Positions 10,863 through 22,079 of a stretch of DNA of 64,000 bases are shown one piece after another. How positions within the stretch are numbered: the first letter of the stretch is position 1; each line of letters opens with the position of its first letter. The notes under the pieces are model-generated. The model did no database searches and was not told the DNA's origin. It worked only from the letters and a program-made list of their open reading frames with translations. This stretch comes from Coprinellus micaceus (taxonomy: Eukaryota > Basidiomycota > Agaricomycetes > Agaricales > Psathyrellaceae): assembly GCA_951394405.1 (NCBI GenBank), contig OX596337.1, positions 1,736,001 to 1,800,000 on the forward strand. Reading direction: 5' to 3'. Made by a program: the position numbers and the translations under genes.

Positions 10863-12080
10863 ATGGCCTCCTCCTCAGACCTCTACGAGATGCGCTTCGA
10901 ATGGTGCGCTCACCCTCCGACTCGCTCAAACCCTATTGCTAATTCACTCTGACGCTATCAGGCCACACCGGGGACCCACTTCTGTGGTCGTTACCGGTAC
11001 TTTCGATCAGGTATGATGCCAGTGATGAGTAGCGCACTGAGCTCTGCTAACCCCTCGCTCGCTCAGTGGTCCAGCTCGCTCAAGCTCTCCAAGACAGAGA
11101 CGGGCTTCGTAGGAACTGTGCGGGTGCCTTGGGCGGAAAAGATCTTGTACAAGTTCATCATCGACGGCAGGTGGACTTGCCAGGCCGGCCAACCGACCGA
11201 GACAGACCCAGGAGGATTCGTGAACAACGTCTACATCACCCCTCCCAAGCCCATCGTTCCTCCCCGGTCCCTTGACGAGGTCATGCAAAAGGCGAACGTC
11301 GCTGTGCCCGCAGAGATGCCCGCACCTGTGGAAGAGACCCCGAAGGCAGAGGAACCCACCTCAACGGAGTCGAAACTCGCCCAGCCGAAGCCCGTAACGC
11401 CCCCGACAGGTGTCAGGTTGCCCATCCCCATTATACCTGTCAATGATCCCGAACACAATACAATTCTGACGACACCACCTCCGGTTCCGGTTCCCGATTA
11501 CGTCCTCCCGCCTTCTCCTCGCGCTCGCAGCATCAGCCCTCCTCCAACCGAGGCCAGGAGGCCTTACCCTGCGCCTGCTCCGGTCCCAGAACCTGAGCCA
11601 GTCAGGCTGCACGAGGTCGAGCCGACATCCCAGGCCGCCATCGCGTTGGCTCGTGAGGTCCCTGTTGAGGAGAAGAAGCAGGAAGCCGAAGCCGCCATCC
11701 CAGTCGACCGCACGGCGCCAGAGCACCTCGCCTCCAAGGTCGAGGAGCTCGTGGCCAAGCCGGAGGAAGAGAAGAAGATCGTCGCTCCCGAGGCGGTTCC
11801 CCTTCCCGAGACTCCGGCCGCCAAGCCTGAAGAGAAGAAGCAGGAGGAGGCACCTAAGCCTACTCCGAGCGCTCTCCCTACTCCCCCAGCGACACCTAAC
11901 CCCAAAGCCGATGGAGGCACATTCCCGAGAGGATCACAGTCGGCTTCTCCGACAAACTCTCCATCCTCGTCCAGGTTTGGCACCGCCAAATCGCGTAAGA
12001 AGCGGCACTCGATCTTTGGAAAGATCAAGGAGATCTTCTCGAGTGACAAGGATAAAGAAAAGGTCAAGTCGCCAAAGTAA
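10863..12080 (+). CDS. CBM48 (AMPK glycogen-binding) domain protein, Mdg1/Crp1-like
   Basis: Protein with an N-terminal AMPK-type glycogen-binding domain, resembling yeast Mdg1 and Crp1 (cruciform-DNA binding). Exons are 10863-10903, 10962-11010 and 11067-12080, giving 367 residues. The domain is assembled across both introns: MASSSDLYEMRFEW, then PHRGPTSVVVTGTFDQ, then WSSSLKLSKTETGFVGTV and FIIDGRWTCQAGQPTETD, with the conserved Trp positions of CBM48. The remaining 270 residues are disordered, Pro/Glu rich, and end in a basic Ser/Lys tail (KSRKKRHSIFGKIKEIF) that could bind membranes or nucleic acid. The role is inferred from the family: signalling or DNA-structure binding, not starch metabolism. 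Confidence 0.85.
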
Positions 12081-12528
12081 TATTCGAGACACCCAGCTTG
12101 TCGGCTAGTCTGCGGCATACGCTTAGCCTCTTTCTGTCGTCTTTGCCCGAGACGCCACCTCTCCTCTTCACGTCCCTTATTATGCAGGCCCCTCACACGA
12201 ATTGGGGACGATTTCATGACACACTTTACGACTAGTATAGACGGTTTTCCCTGCTACGTCCTCTCACGAGACGGCCAAAAATAGGGTTTGCTTAGATAGT
12301 TTTCTGTTTCTTGGTTTCTTGTCCCTTCCCAGCCCTCTGAGGCTCTTGTTGTACCATGCTTTTCATTTCACTCTCGTCAACCTCCATTTCTTCTTTCCTT
12401 GTATTACCACCCCACATACGTATCATATCTTGCATATCTGGCATTGCTCGTCCCTTCTTTAGGCTTTCCCAATCTACACACCCACATACACCCATACCTC
12501 TCGTAGTTTAGGTTCAACTTCTTGGCTA
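12081..12528. other. Convergent 3' region between CBM48 gene and HBS1
   Basis: About 450 bp holding two 3' UTRs, T/C rich. A small minus-strand frame (12292-12495) has no family signal and lies in the expected HBS1 downstream region. No repeat or RNA gene seen. Confidence 0.5.
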
Positions 12529-15500
12529 TCAATTTACGATTTCCAACACAATCCCTGCAGCGATCGTTTCCCCGCTCCTCCTGATCAAGATCCTGCCCAT
12601 GTCCTTGTTCACACTGAAGGGCTCCACGGGTATGCCCCTCACAACACTGGGCGCCCCCGATACGGACGTCGAGCGCAGCGTGAGTTGTAGCTCAGCAGAC
12701 GTGCCTTTGGTGATAACCCGAGGATTCGCTTTAATGACCTTCCCGTTAGCGCGATCGAGCGTGGCTAGGAGCTTGGTGGCGGTCGCTGGAACGTCACGAG
12801 AATGGTGATACACTTCAATCTGCAAAGTACAAAAAGAAAGGAGGTTCCGTCCGTGAGCACACTAAAAATAAAAGATTAGGAAATGAAACGAGGGCGTACC
12901 GAAGCACCAGTCGTAATCGGGACTTGGATGTCGAACACGATAACCCTCGCCAAGAAACTAGTCGCGAGCGGAACTAGGCTATCCGTAGGACAGAGCACAC
13001 TCCCAATGATCAAGTTCACAGGATCGATCGATACCAGCTGGATGTTCACGTTTGACCCAGCAGCAGCCCAGGGTACATTCTCCTCATCCACCTCGATGCT
13101 CTTCACCACCCCCGTCTCATCTCCAGGTAAAACGCGCACCTTCTCCCCTACCTGCACGATACCAGTAATGATCCGCCCGCTGACCGCAGCGCCCTGCCCT
13201 TGGCCCTTGAATACATTGGCGATGGGCAGGCGGAGGGGAGAGTCGATGTCCCTTGTAGGTGGCTCGAGTTTGTCGAGGAGGGAGACGAGGGTGGGTCCGG
13301 TGTACCATTGTCGGAGGCCGCCAGCTTCGGGCATGTCCAGGGCAATGAGATTTACCCCTTGCATCGCGCCTACAGGGACGAAGGAGGTTTTGGAGGGGTG
13401 GAATCCTGACTGGACGAGGAAGGGCTTGATTTGGTCCTTGATCTCCTCGCACCGCGCTTTGCTCCAGTTTACCTGCACATGGTTTAGTAAACGAGTAGAC
13501 AGGGAGGGGGATGGAAGGACAAACCGCATCAAGCTTGTTGATCGCCACAATAACCTGCGACACACCTAAGCTTCTCACAAGCAAAATATGTTCTCTCGTC
13601 TGACCACCCCTCTCAAATCCACTTTCAAACTCACCCACCGTCGAATCAATGACCAAGAGTGCGCAGTCCGCCTGCGAGGCCCCTGAAATCATGTTTGGAA
13701 TGAAGTCCTTGTGCCCTGGGGCATCGAGGACGGTGATCTGCCTATTGGGCGTGGAGAGAATCTGGAGGGCAATGTCCATGGTGATACCCCTCTGTCGCTC
13801 TTCGAGCGTCCCATCCAGACCCCAGGCCCACGCGAAACTGCTCTTCCCGGCGGTAGCGCTACCTTTCTCGTTCGCGCGCTTCGTCTTTTCGTCTAACCGC
13901 CCAAGGTCGTAAAGTAGCCGACCCATCAGCGTCGACTTTCCAGCATCGACGTGACCTATATACGCCGTCATTTCAGCCGGTGTCACTTCCGGGGGGAATA
14001 ACGAGGACGTACCAATGACCACAATACTAACCGGCTTCTTTCCCCCAGCATTATTGGCCCCAATCACCTTCCTAGCCTCTTCTAACACCTTCTCCCTCGC
14101 CATACTTAACTTCGGAGGCGGCTCCTCCACAACTGGCGAAACCTCTTGCGACTGCAAATTCAGTCCTGCGATATCAAGCTGCTGTGTGTCCACCGTCCTT
14201 TGCCTTACAGGCGTCGCAGTCCCCGATGGCGCTGGGGTTCCTTTCTTCTTTGGCCCAGCCACAGCTTTCGCAGAAGCTTGAGCCTTCTGCGCCACGAGTT
14301 TGGCGGCTTTCTCTTTCTCTTTCGCAGCTGAAATGGGGGAGTAATGATATAAGTACACACAACACAGTTTAAATCCCAATAAATAAAAAGGAACGTGGAA
14401 ATGAAAGAATGGGGCGGAAGGGTAGGTGCATTATGCTCTACGCCATCTATTGCGCGACGCTAGCCGTAGTCACGGACCGAGAAGACGCTGTTCCTTTCCT
14501 GAGACCGGTGCCCGCACGAGCCTGCAACACAGTGTCATCCGGGCTCGGAGTATCGAACGCAAACGACTTGGCCGACGCGGTTGCACTTGGTGGTGGAAGA
14601 GCACTGCTCCCCTTCTTTCTCCTCCGATGAGGATGACTGTCCGCCGAGTCAATTGTCGTACTCGAGCTCTTGTGACTTATAGTCGTTGGCGCCATAGCCT
14701 GTTGCCACTGCGTCCTGAGGTCAGGGCCAATCCAGCTGGGTTCGTCCAAGGGTGGTCGGACTGCTGGCTCAGAAGATATAACGCTAGTATTATCGACGAG
14801 GACTTGTGCAAAGGCCGAAGGAGACGCACGAGCGTGGACAGGGCTGGGTTGAAAGATGGGGAGCACTGGGGCAACGTATTCTGGTTCTGGGGGAGGCGGG
14901 GGTGACTGAGGCGCCTGCGCCTTCTCTTGCGCGCGCCTCGCTCTCATAGCGAGCTTCGACGTCTTTCCCCCACCTGATGCAGGTGGGGACTTGGGCGAGG
15001 GGGCGGCACTGCTGAACTGGAGAGGCACAACATCGAGCTTCGGAATGATGTTCGATCGAGCGGGATCGGTCAAGCTGTACAGTGTCTGGTACGAGGTGGT
15101 GATGGCGGTCGTTACAGACGAGCCATTTGCAATCGGGGTCAAGTACTCCGTCTTGGGCTCAGGAAGCTTGGGAGCACGGCTCGCATCAGCTTTCTGCTGA
15201 GCTAGAAGCGCGAGCTTCGATAAGGGCTTCGCCGTTGACACAGTCCTCTGAGATAATACGGTCTTGAGCGACGACACAGTAGAGGTCGCACTGGATGCGC
15301 TTGGAGTTACACGAGAGAGGGCTGACGGCGCCACGGGCTTGGGTGAAGGTTGCTTTGGGGGACCTGGAGAGCGCGCAATGGATGAGGGCGGTTTGGAGGA
15401 CGGCTGCTTTGCGGGACTCGGGTTCTTAGACTGTCGTTCGCTCAAGCTCCGAGGTACAGATACCTGGCTACCCATTTGCTCGGAAACTACGCTGGGACTA

Positions 15501-16921
15501 TCATGCCGGAAGGGAACAGATTCCCGGCTCCGTTTGGGTGTCTCCGTCTTGTCCATCTCCTCTAGTCGCATGGCATTGGCGATCGCGTCTCTGACGATAG
15601 ACGTGCGAACCGAGCTCTGGTCGAAGCTCTGGTCATAGGGAACGGGAGGCAGTTCCTTCGAAACCGCTGACTCTGGTGTACTATTCCCAGTAGAGGCCCC
15701 AAGCTGAGACTGGGCGGAAGGGCGGAGGGGAGGGTACGTTCGGATGGATGTAGATGTGGTAGCTGAGCCGGCCCCCGACCGACTGCTGACTGTACTAGAA
15801 GCACGAGAACTTGCCGCCAGTTTTGACAACTTGGACTGTGGTTTAGCAGGGACCGCAGGAGGTTTGCTCGATTTCGAATGGAAGTCGGGAATGTCGGGAA
15901 TGACTTCGATGGCGGGGACTGACTCCAGGGATTGCCTTGGGGTTAATCCGCTGCTGCGTGAGAGGGATGGAGGGTTGGACGGAGGGCCTTCGTATTGGGA
16001 GAGTCGCTGGATTGCGGATAAAGTTGGGGAGGGGGGGATCGTGCTCGGGTCCATAGATTGGTTGGTCAGATCTCGCGTTGCTTGAGACCTGGATCGACCT
16101 GCGGTTGCGTTGGTAAATGTCCCTTTCGTATTGATTCTAGGCTCACCAAGGATCGTGCTCTCGGGTTTGGTGTACATGGACTGCGCCTCTGTCTTTTCCG
16201 TATGCTCGGTAATGGTGCTCAGCCTGTTGGGATACATCATCTGGGGCTCGTCGATGTCGAGGTACCCTCCCTCCGGTTGGGCCTGCATGATCTTGGGAAG
16301 GCGCGACCACGCCTGGGGACTCTCGCCGTAGAAATCATCGCCATCTGAGGATGGGTCAGCACCGAACGTTTTGGAGACAGCCTCTGAAGCCAAGGATGCA
16401 CCTTCTCATCGGTCCATCGCGATGAACACGACGTAGGCATTGCACAGAGGATGGAGGGGAAACCAAAGGTTCAAACTCTCGGAAAAGCTCACCTTTCCGC
16501 TCCTCAACCCTCCTCCTACGTTCGATTTCCTCTGTTGCAACATGTTGGAATCACTCGACGGGTTAATGACTGAATGACTTGCCCATTGCCCAGTTCACTG
16601 TCTGTGCGGCATTGAAGTAGAACTCCCAAAGGGCCTCTCGGATCGGACGCTCTCCAATCATGTCTATGGCTTCGTCGCCTATTACCCCCCGGACTTCTTC
16701 AAACGCCTGGTTCATTTGCACTAGACCCCTGTCAATTAGCCGCGCCGTGGTTGGCCAGAGAAACAGGCATACGCTCTTGGTCCTCGGTGAGCTCCTCGCC
16801 GCCATCTGAGAGGGCATCGTCGTCCAATTCAGCTATGAACGGTTCAGCATCCGTTCCAGCATCCAGGCTGGGTCCGCGTACCTTGGTAGTCGAGATTTCT
16901 GACATCCCTGTGGCGAGACAT
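12529..16921 (-). CDS. HBS1: Hbs1 ribosome-rescue GTPase (short-spliced isoform)
   Basis: eRF3/EF-Tu-like GTPase that, with Dom34/Pelota, releases stalled ribosomes in no-go and non-stop decay. Exons are 16882-16921, 16773-16832, 16583-16720, 16493-16531, 14013-14327, 13525-13955, 12900-13472 and 12529-12819, giving 628 residues. The start [13 protein letters not shown] and [18 protein letters not shown] are the typical Hbs1 N-terminal domain. GTPase motifs are GHVDAGKST (G1), RGITMD (G2), DAPGHKDF (G3) and NKLD (G4). Beta-barrel domains II and III follow. Joining 16493 directly to 14327 restores a Lys-Ala-Ala reading in phase and removes a 2,165-nt intron that contains the SKI7-type exon. 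The third intron is GC-AG (GCAAGT). It is divergent from RIM1, 144 bp away. Confidence 0.93.
14447..16921 (-). CDS. SKI7: Ski7-like isoform of the HBS1 locus (alternative 3' exon with its own stop)
   Basis: Predicted exosome-Ski adaptor made from the same gene as Hbs1. It shares exons 16882-16921, 16773-16832, 16583-16720 and 16493-16531, then uses 14447-16401 as a last exon and stops at 14447, giving 743 residues and no GTPase domain. The long exon is 1,955 nt of uninterrupted frame in the right phase after a GAAG acceptor; a second in-phase acceptor follows (CCTCAG before ATGGCG, near 16346). The encoded segment is Ser/Pro-rich and disordered. It holds three SKLA-type motifs (near isoform residues 285, 487 and 574) and a SPSAFAQVL patch (near 623), like the F-x3-L exosome-binding patch of human HBS1L splice form 3. 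In several fungi and in animals one gene makes Hbs1 and Ski7 by alternative splicing; the layout here matches. Expression of the isoform is inferred. Confidence 0.75.
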
Positions 16922-17065
16922 GGTGGATCCAGATTAACGAGGCTCAACGCTGATAGCATCACTCTGGGCGCGTCCCTGTTAGCAGAGGGCGTAAACAGAG
17001 GAAAATACCGCCAACGCGACAGGCACCGACGCCGCCTCCGCTCTCACTCTCCCAACGCGTCCGAT

Positions 17066-17767
17066 ATGTTTTCTGCTCTCCGTGCCTCCACTCTCCGCTC
17101 TTCTCCCCTGAGGGTCAGCTATATCAGACTACTTGAAGCAAGGGGAACTCACCGAACGCGTTTATTAGACCTTCTCCACCTCTGCCGCTCGACGGTGGGA
17201 TGTTGCCAGGCTTACCCTCGTCGGGACTCTCGTCAGGGAGCCTGAGGTCCGGACCACCAGGTCTGAGAAGGAATATGTTATGTAGGTTTCCCATTGAATA
17301 CTTTGTGGCTTCAGGTCTCTCATTTTCTTCAGGTATACTGTCGCCACGAACAGCTACCCGCCCGGTCCCCCAGGCGAGGACGGTCCGTTCTCACTACTCG
17401 TGACAACGACCCCGTGTCCCTAATGCTACCATATAGGACGACCCACCAATAACTCTACTTTCCACAGAGTCCTATCTTTCAACGAGGGATCCAATAGGTA
17501 TCTCCAAACGCTGAAGAAGGGCACCAAGGTGATGGTGGAAGCCGACTACCAAGTCCGCGAGCCTGAGCCCGGCGCTGACCTTACCTCCGCTCGTGGCCAG
17601 AGGCAAATCTTCTTGAAGCAGGGTGCGTAAAAGCAAATATATATCAGCGAACATGCTGTATCTCATATTCCCCTTCTGCAGAGTTTATTCGCGTTCTCAG
17701 CCCGCCCCGCAACCGCGAGGTTGAGCCTGAATCCCATGAAGGGATCAACGAGACTGAGCACTTCTAG
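17066..17767 (+). CDS. RIM1: Mitochondrial single-stranded DNA-binding protein (Rim1/SSB)
   Basis: Bacterial-type SSB that coats single-stranded mitochondrial DNA during replication. Exons are 17066-17113, 17169-17281, 17333-17382, 17437-17622 and 17682-17767, giving 160 residues. The presequence is MFSALRASTLRSSPLRTFST, cleaved probably near the Ala-Ala-Arg-Arg. The OB-fold follows: WDVARLTLVGTLVREPEVRT, YTVATNSY, STFHRVLSFNEG and KGTKVMVEADYQV, with the last strand in RQIFLKQEFIRVLSPP. The third intron uses donor GTCCGT; only that choice makes the GRPTNNSTFHRVLSF reading. It sits between HBS1 (divergent) and DIS3 (downstream, same strand). Confidence 0.92.
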
Positions 17768-18004
17768 ACCTCCCCCTCCGGCCACACTCTACTTTACTCT
17801 TCTGTTGTATAATGTCAATTTTAGCTCAATCTATGTACTATGCTTGACCCCTTGGCGCCCAAAGATGATCGAGTGCCTGCCAGGATCATGAGCGCTTGCG
17901 CAAGTAGCCGGCTGCGGGTTATGTAAGAAGGATCATGAGGCTCCCTGATCCTGGCGGCCCTTCTTGACCCTCTCCTTCACGCGGACATCTTCTTTCCCAT
18001 TCAA

Positions 18005-21000
18005 ATGGTCGAAATCTCCATTCGAAAACGTCCTCGCTCAGAGGCGACTATCACTCAGCGGAAATTTTTCAAGAAAACCGCGCGAGGAAAGGTCATTAAA
18101 GGCGAGTACCTGTTATTGAAGTCGGCTTAGAGATCTAATCGCTTTTCGCGTCGTAGTTCTTAGGGAACGGTACCTTCGTGACGATGTTGGATGTGGAGTT
18201 CAAGGGTGTCGAGAATGCTCAGAATCATGTACTCCCCACAAGAACGAGCTCGCCCCTTCAGGCCAGGAGCATAGTCTCTTCCCGAATGGCCACTTCCTGC
18301 TCCCAGACACCAATGTCTTCCTCTCTCAGGTGTGTTGGAGGACTTTTCGCACCCGTGAGCTATCCTAACGCTGTCCAGATGGACCTCTTAGAATCCACCC
18401 TCTTCAGGCCACCAATTATCCTCCTCCAAACCGTTATAGAAGAAGTTCGCCATCGGTCGTTACCTCTCTACAACCGCCTCAAAGCCCTCATGAACATGGA
18501 CGAGAAGTCAATATGGGTCTTCTATAACGAGTATCGCTCGTACGTATCGGCTGCAGCACTCTCGATATCGATTCTGACGACATTCCAGAGAAACAGCCGT
18601 GGTGAGGGAAGAAAACGAGACGCCCAATGACAGGAACGACAGAGGTGCGCCCAGATATCGCTCAATGCTTGATTTGTACTGAATCTACGTTCCAGGTATT
18701 CGCAAAGCGGCTGCGTGGTATAGCTCTCACCTTCAACTCAATAACCCGCCTGTTCGAGGAAGGGCAGCGCCGAAACTCCCCACTATCGTTTTATTGACCG
18801 AAGATGCGGCGAATAGGCAAAAGGCGGAGAAGGAGGGGATTGCAACACTGTCTGGTACGCCCTCTCTCCAACGCGTACTATGGATCCCCTCTGACCGACC
18901 TAACTAGTGCGTAAATATGTCGAAGCCATGAAGGACGCTTCTCAACTACTCGACCTACTGGCTTCCGTGGACGAGAATGAAATCGAGCCTACGAGGGCGA
19001 CAGGCGGGAGACAGTTCCTCTACGACGAGGTACATACCTATCTACACCAAATCTACTTCACTTTTCTGAGCTCTAGGAAAGTATCTCCCCTCGGCTACCC
19101 TCATCAGCGGCGTCAAAGCAGGCGAGCTACACCAGGGCCACTTCAATGCCAACCAATATAACTACTTGGAAGGAAGCGTGTCGGTGCCAGCTTTCCCAAA
19201 GCCTGTGCTCCTAATTGGCAGGGAAAATATGAACCGGGCGACCAACGGCGACATCGTCGTTGTAGAAGTATTCCCTGAAAGCGATTGGAAAGCCCCAGCA
19301 GACGAGGTCGTTGACCAGGACGGTAGGTGCAGAAACAACCAAACGCAGACATTCATTAACCGGTGGGATTGTAGCCACCTTGAAGAACGACGATGCCGAG
19401 TCCGGTGACGAGGACGATGAAGACCTCGTTGCTCGTAAGGAGTCGAAGGCCGTGTCGGAAAAGCGTGATTCTGAAAAACAGCCGACCGGAAAGGTAGTTG
19501 GCGTTATTAAACGTTTGTGGAGACCGTACGTTCTCTTCCTTCCTACAAATGTGAGGTTGTCTAAGTGTTAATACTCCCCATGCGCAGATATGTCTGCCAT
19601 ATCGACAGCACCTCGCTCACCTCGTCCAATGCTACCTCCCTGTCCGTACAAACCGTCTTCGCCACCCCCGTCTCCCGTCTCCTTCCTCGGATTCGTATGC
19701 GCACCCGCCAAGCGCCTTCGCTCATCGGCCAGAAGATTCTTGTTACCATCGATCGCTGGGATGTTACATCTCGGTACCCAGAAGGTCATTTCGTCCGTGC
19801 ACTGGGTAAGGTGGAGAGCAAGGAAGCCGAACAGGAGAGTCTGTTGCTCGAATTCGATGTGCCGTACCGACCGTTCGGCAAAGCTATCCTGGATTGCTTG
19901 CCTGTGGAAGGGGATCAATGGGTCGTTCCTCCCAAGTCCGATACCAACCTTGAGTGGAAGGACCGGCTGGACCTGAGAGAGTTGAACATCTGCAGTATCG
20001 ACCCCCCAGGTTGTCAGGATATCGACGACGCCCTGCACGCGCGACCACTTCCCAACGGCAACACCGAGGCTGGCGTCCACATCGCCGACGTGTCTCGCTT
20101 TGTACACCCGGACACTGCTATGGATAACGAAGCTGCAGCGCGGGGAACGACAGTGTACCTGGTTGACAAACGCATCGACATGTTGCCTGCTCTGCTTGGT
20201 ACCAACCTGTGCTCGCTTCGGCCGTTCGTTGAGCGGCTAGCTTTTTCTGCTGTCTGGGTACGTGGTCCTGTTGACCTGAGCTTGCCTGCCATTCTGAGGG
20301 CTTTTCCAGGAAATGACGCCAGACGCTGAGATCGTGAACGTTCGATTCCACAAGTCCGTCATCGCGTCCAAGGCTGCTTTCACATATGAAGAGGCCCAAA
20401 TTCGCAAGGACGATGCGTCAGTTCATATTCTCGCACTTCCCTACATCGTTCAGCGCTGACCCTCTCACAGGAATCAAAAAGACGACTTGACTGAGAGTAT
20501 CCGATTGTTGAACTCGCTTGCAATCAAACTGAAGGCCAAGCGTATGGCAGCCGGAGCACTCAATCTCGCTTCACCCGAGGTCAAGATCCACTTGGACAGT
20601 TCCGAGTCTTCAGAACCCATCGATGTCGAACAGAAGGAACTTCGCGAGACCAACAGTCTCGTCGAAGAGTTCATGTTGCTCGCCAATATCAGTGTCGCAC
20701 AGAAGATTCAAGAAACCTTCCCACAAACTGCTGTCCTCCGCCGACATATGCCCCCGCCCAAAACAAACTTCGAGAAGCTCCAGGACATCTTGATGAAACG
20801 GAAGGGACTGACGCTGGACGTGTCGAGTTCGGGGGCGCTGGCCGCGTCATTGGACAAGTGCCTCGACCCCAGCGAGCCAGCCTTCAACACCTTGGTCAGG
20901 ATCATGGCGACGAGGTGTATGCTGTCGGCGGAATATTTCTGCTCGGGTAGTGTCGCGAAAGATACGTTCGGACACTATGGTCTCGCCAGTCCCATATACA

Positions 21001-21636
21001 CCCACTTTACCAGTCCTATCCGTCGTTATGCTGGTACGTTTATGGCCCATCTTGCTTTCGTTTGGTTCAACCTGATGTCCGCTCCAGATGTACTTGCCCA
21101 TCGCCAGCTTTCTGCCGCCATAGGCTACTCCCCTCTTCACCCCTCACTTCACGCGAAGCCCCATGTTGAGCGCATCCTCGATGTCGTAAACAAGAGGCAT
21201 CGCATGGCGCAGATGGCGAGTCGGGCCAGCGTTGAGTTTTATGTCGGCCTAGCGTTGAAGGGGAGAGAGCAGCGTAACGTAACTGCTGGTGCCGGTTCTG
21301 TCACCGAGGAGGCGTTTGTGATTCGGACGTTCCGCAACGGCCTCGGTGTCTTCGTGTCAAAGTAAGTGCTCCCCTCTTGTCGCAACACCCCCAAGCCCTG
21401 AAGTCCGCGCGCTCTACAGATTGGGGATTGAGGGCCTCATCTCCTTCAAGAATGACCAGCAGTTCGACGCCGAGAACTACAGCCTTTCAATAGAGAAGCC
21501 CGGCACGATTACTCCTGTCACCGTCTCTGTCTTCGACAAGGTTACGGTCAGGATCGAAGTCGAGAAAGACAAGAACACTCAGCGCGGGCGTGTCAAGATG
21601 ACGCTCGTTAGTCCAGTAGATACGAAAGAGATGTAG
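18005..21636 (+). CDS. DIS3: Exosome catalytic subunit Dis3/Rrp44
   Basis: 3'-5' exoribonuclease and PIN endonuclease of the RNA exosome. Thirteen exons: 18005-18101, 18157-18329, 18379-18539, 18589-18644, 18696-18854, 18908-19029, 19082-19322, 19375-19525, 19588-20257, 20310-20416, 20471-21033, 21088-21361 and 21420-21636, giving 996 residues. Order: CR3 Cys motif (CGVQGCRECSESC), PIN domain with PDTNVFLSQ, two cold-shock domains (NYLEGSVSVPAFPKPVLLIG), RNB domain with SIDPPGCQDIDDALHARPLP carrying all four catalytic Asp, TSPIRRYAD, and a C-terminal S1 domain. Length and order match the yeast and human proteins. The first intron begins GCGAGT (GC-AG); no GT donor gives the conserved VLRERYLRDD reading. 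Both nuclease sites look intact. Confidence 0.96.
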
Positions 21637-22079
21637 AGAGTAATAGTCCAGCTGTGCGTTACAGTCCCATCTATTCGCGGTTATCTCTAGAAATGTTCAT
21701 GTCATTTCAAGCGGCGGATTGCGTCCTACATCGGGTTGGTCAGTTGGTCCTCAAGTTCCCCAGGGAAGTGAAATTACTCCTCCTGGTGTTGATAACTGGG
21801 CGAGTCGAGCGGGAACCTACTTTCGTACTCTTGTGTCTGCTGTGCCAACGTCTGCTCCGTCGGGGGGAACCACGATTGTCCCTGGACCAAGGGGTCAGCC
21901 AGTATCCGTCACGGAAATGGTTTATGGAGAATCACCTGGGTTGCGGTATTATCCGGGTGTATATGTTGAGGCAAAAGCATGGAGTGTTCAGGATTCGTCG
22001 CGGCGGCAAATGCTTCGCTTGGGCGCTTCTGTTTGGCAAGGTAGTCCCGAATCGTCGTTGCTACCAGCTTCAGAGAAAG
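21637..22079. other. Convergent 3' region between DIS3 and the HbpS-like gene
   Basis: About 440 bp. It contains most of a 128-codon plus-strand open frame (21719-22105, TTG first codon) that overlaps the neighbour's last exon. I see no family match in it and leave it uncalled. Confidence 0.5.

Noticed and set aside
12883..13569. 228-codon plus-strand frame over HBS1
   Set aside because: Antisense to the beta-barrel exons of HBS1, without motif or splice partners.
16401..16492. Treating the long HBS1-locus exon as part of normal Hbs1
   Set aside because: It ends with an in-frame stop at 14447 before the GTPase exons, so it cannot be in the same reading frame product.
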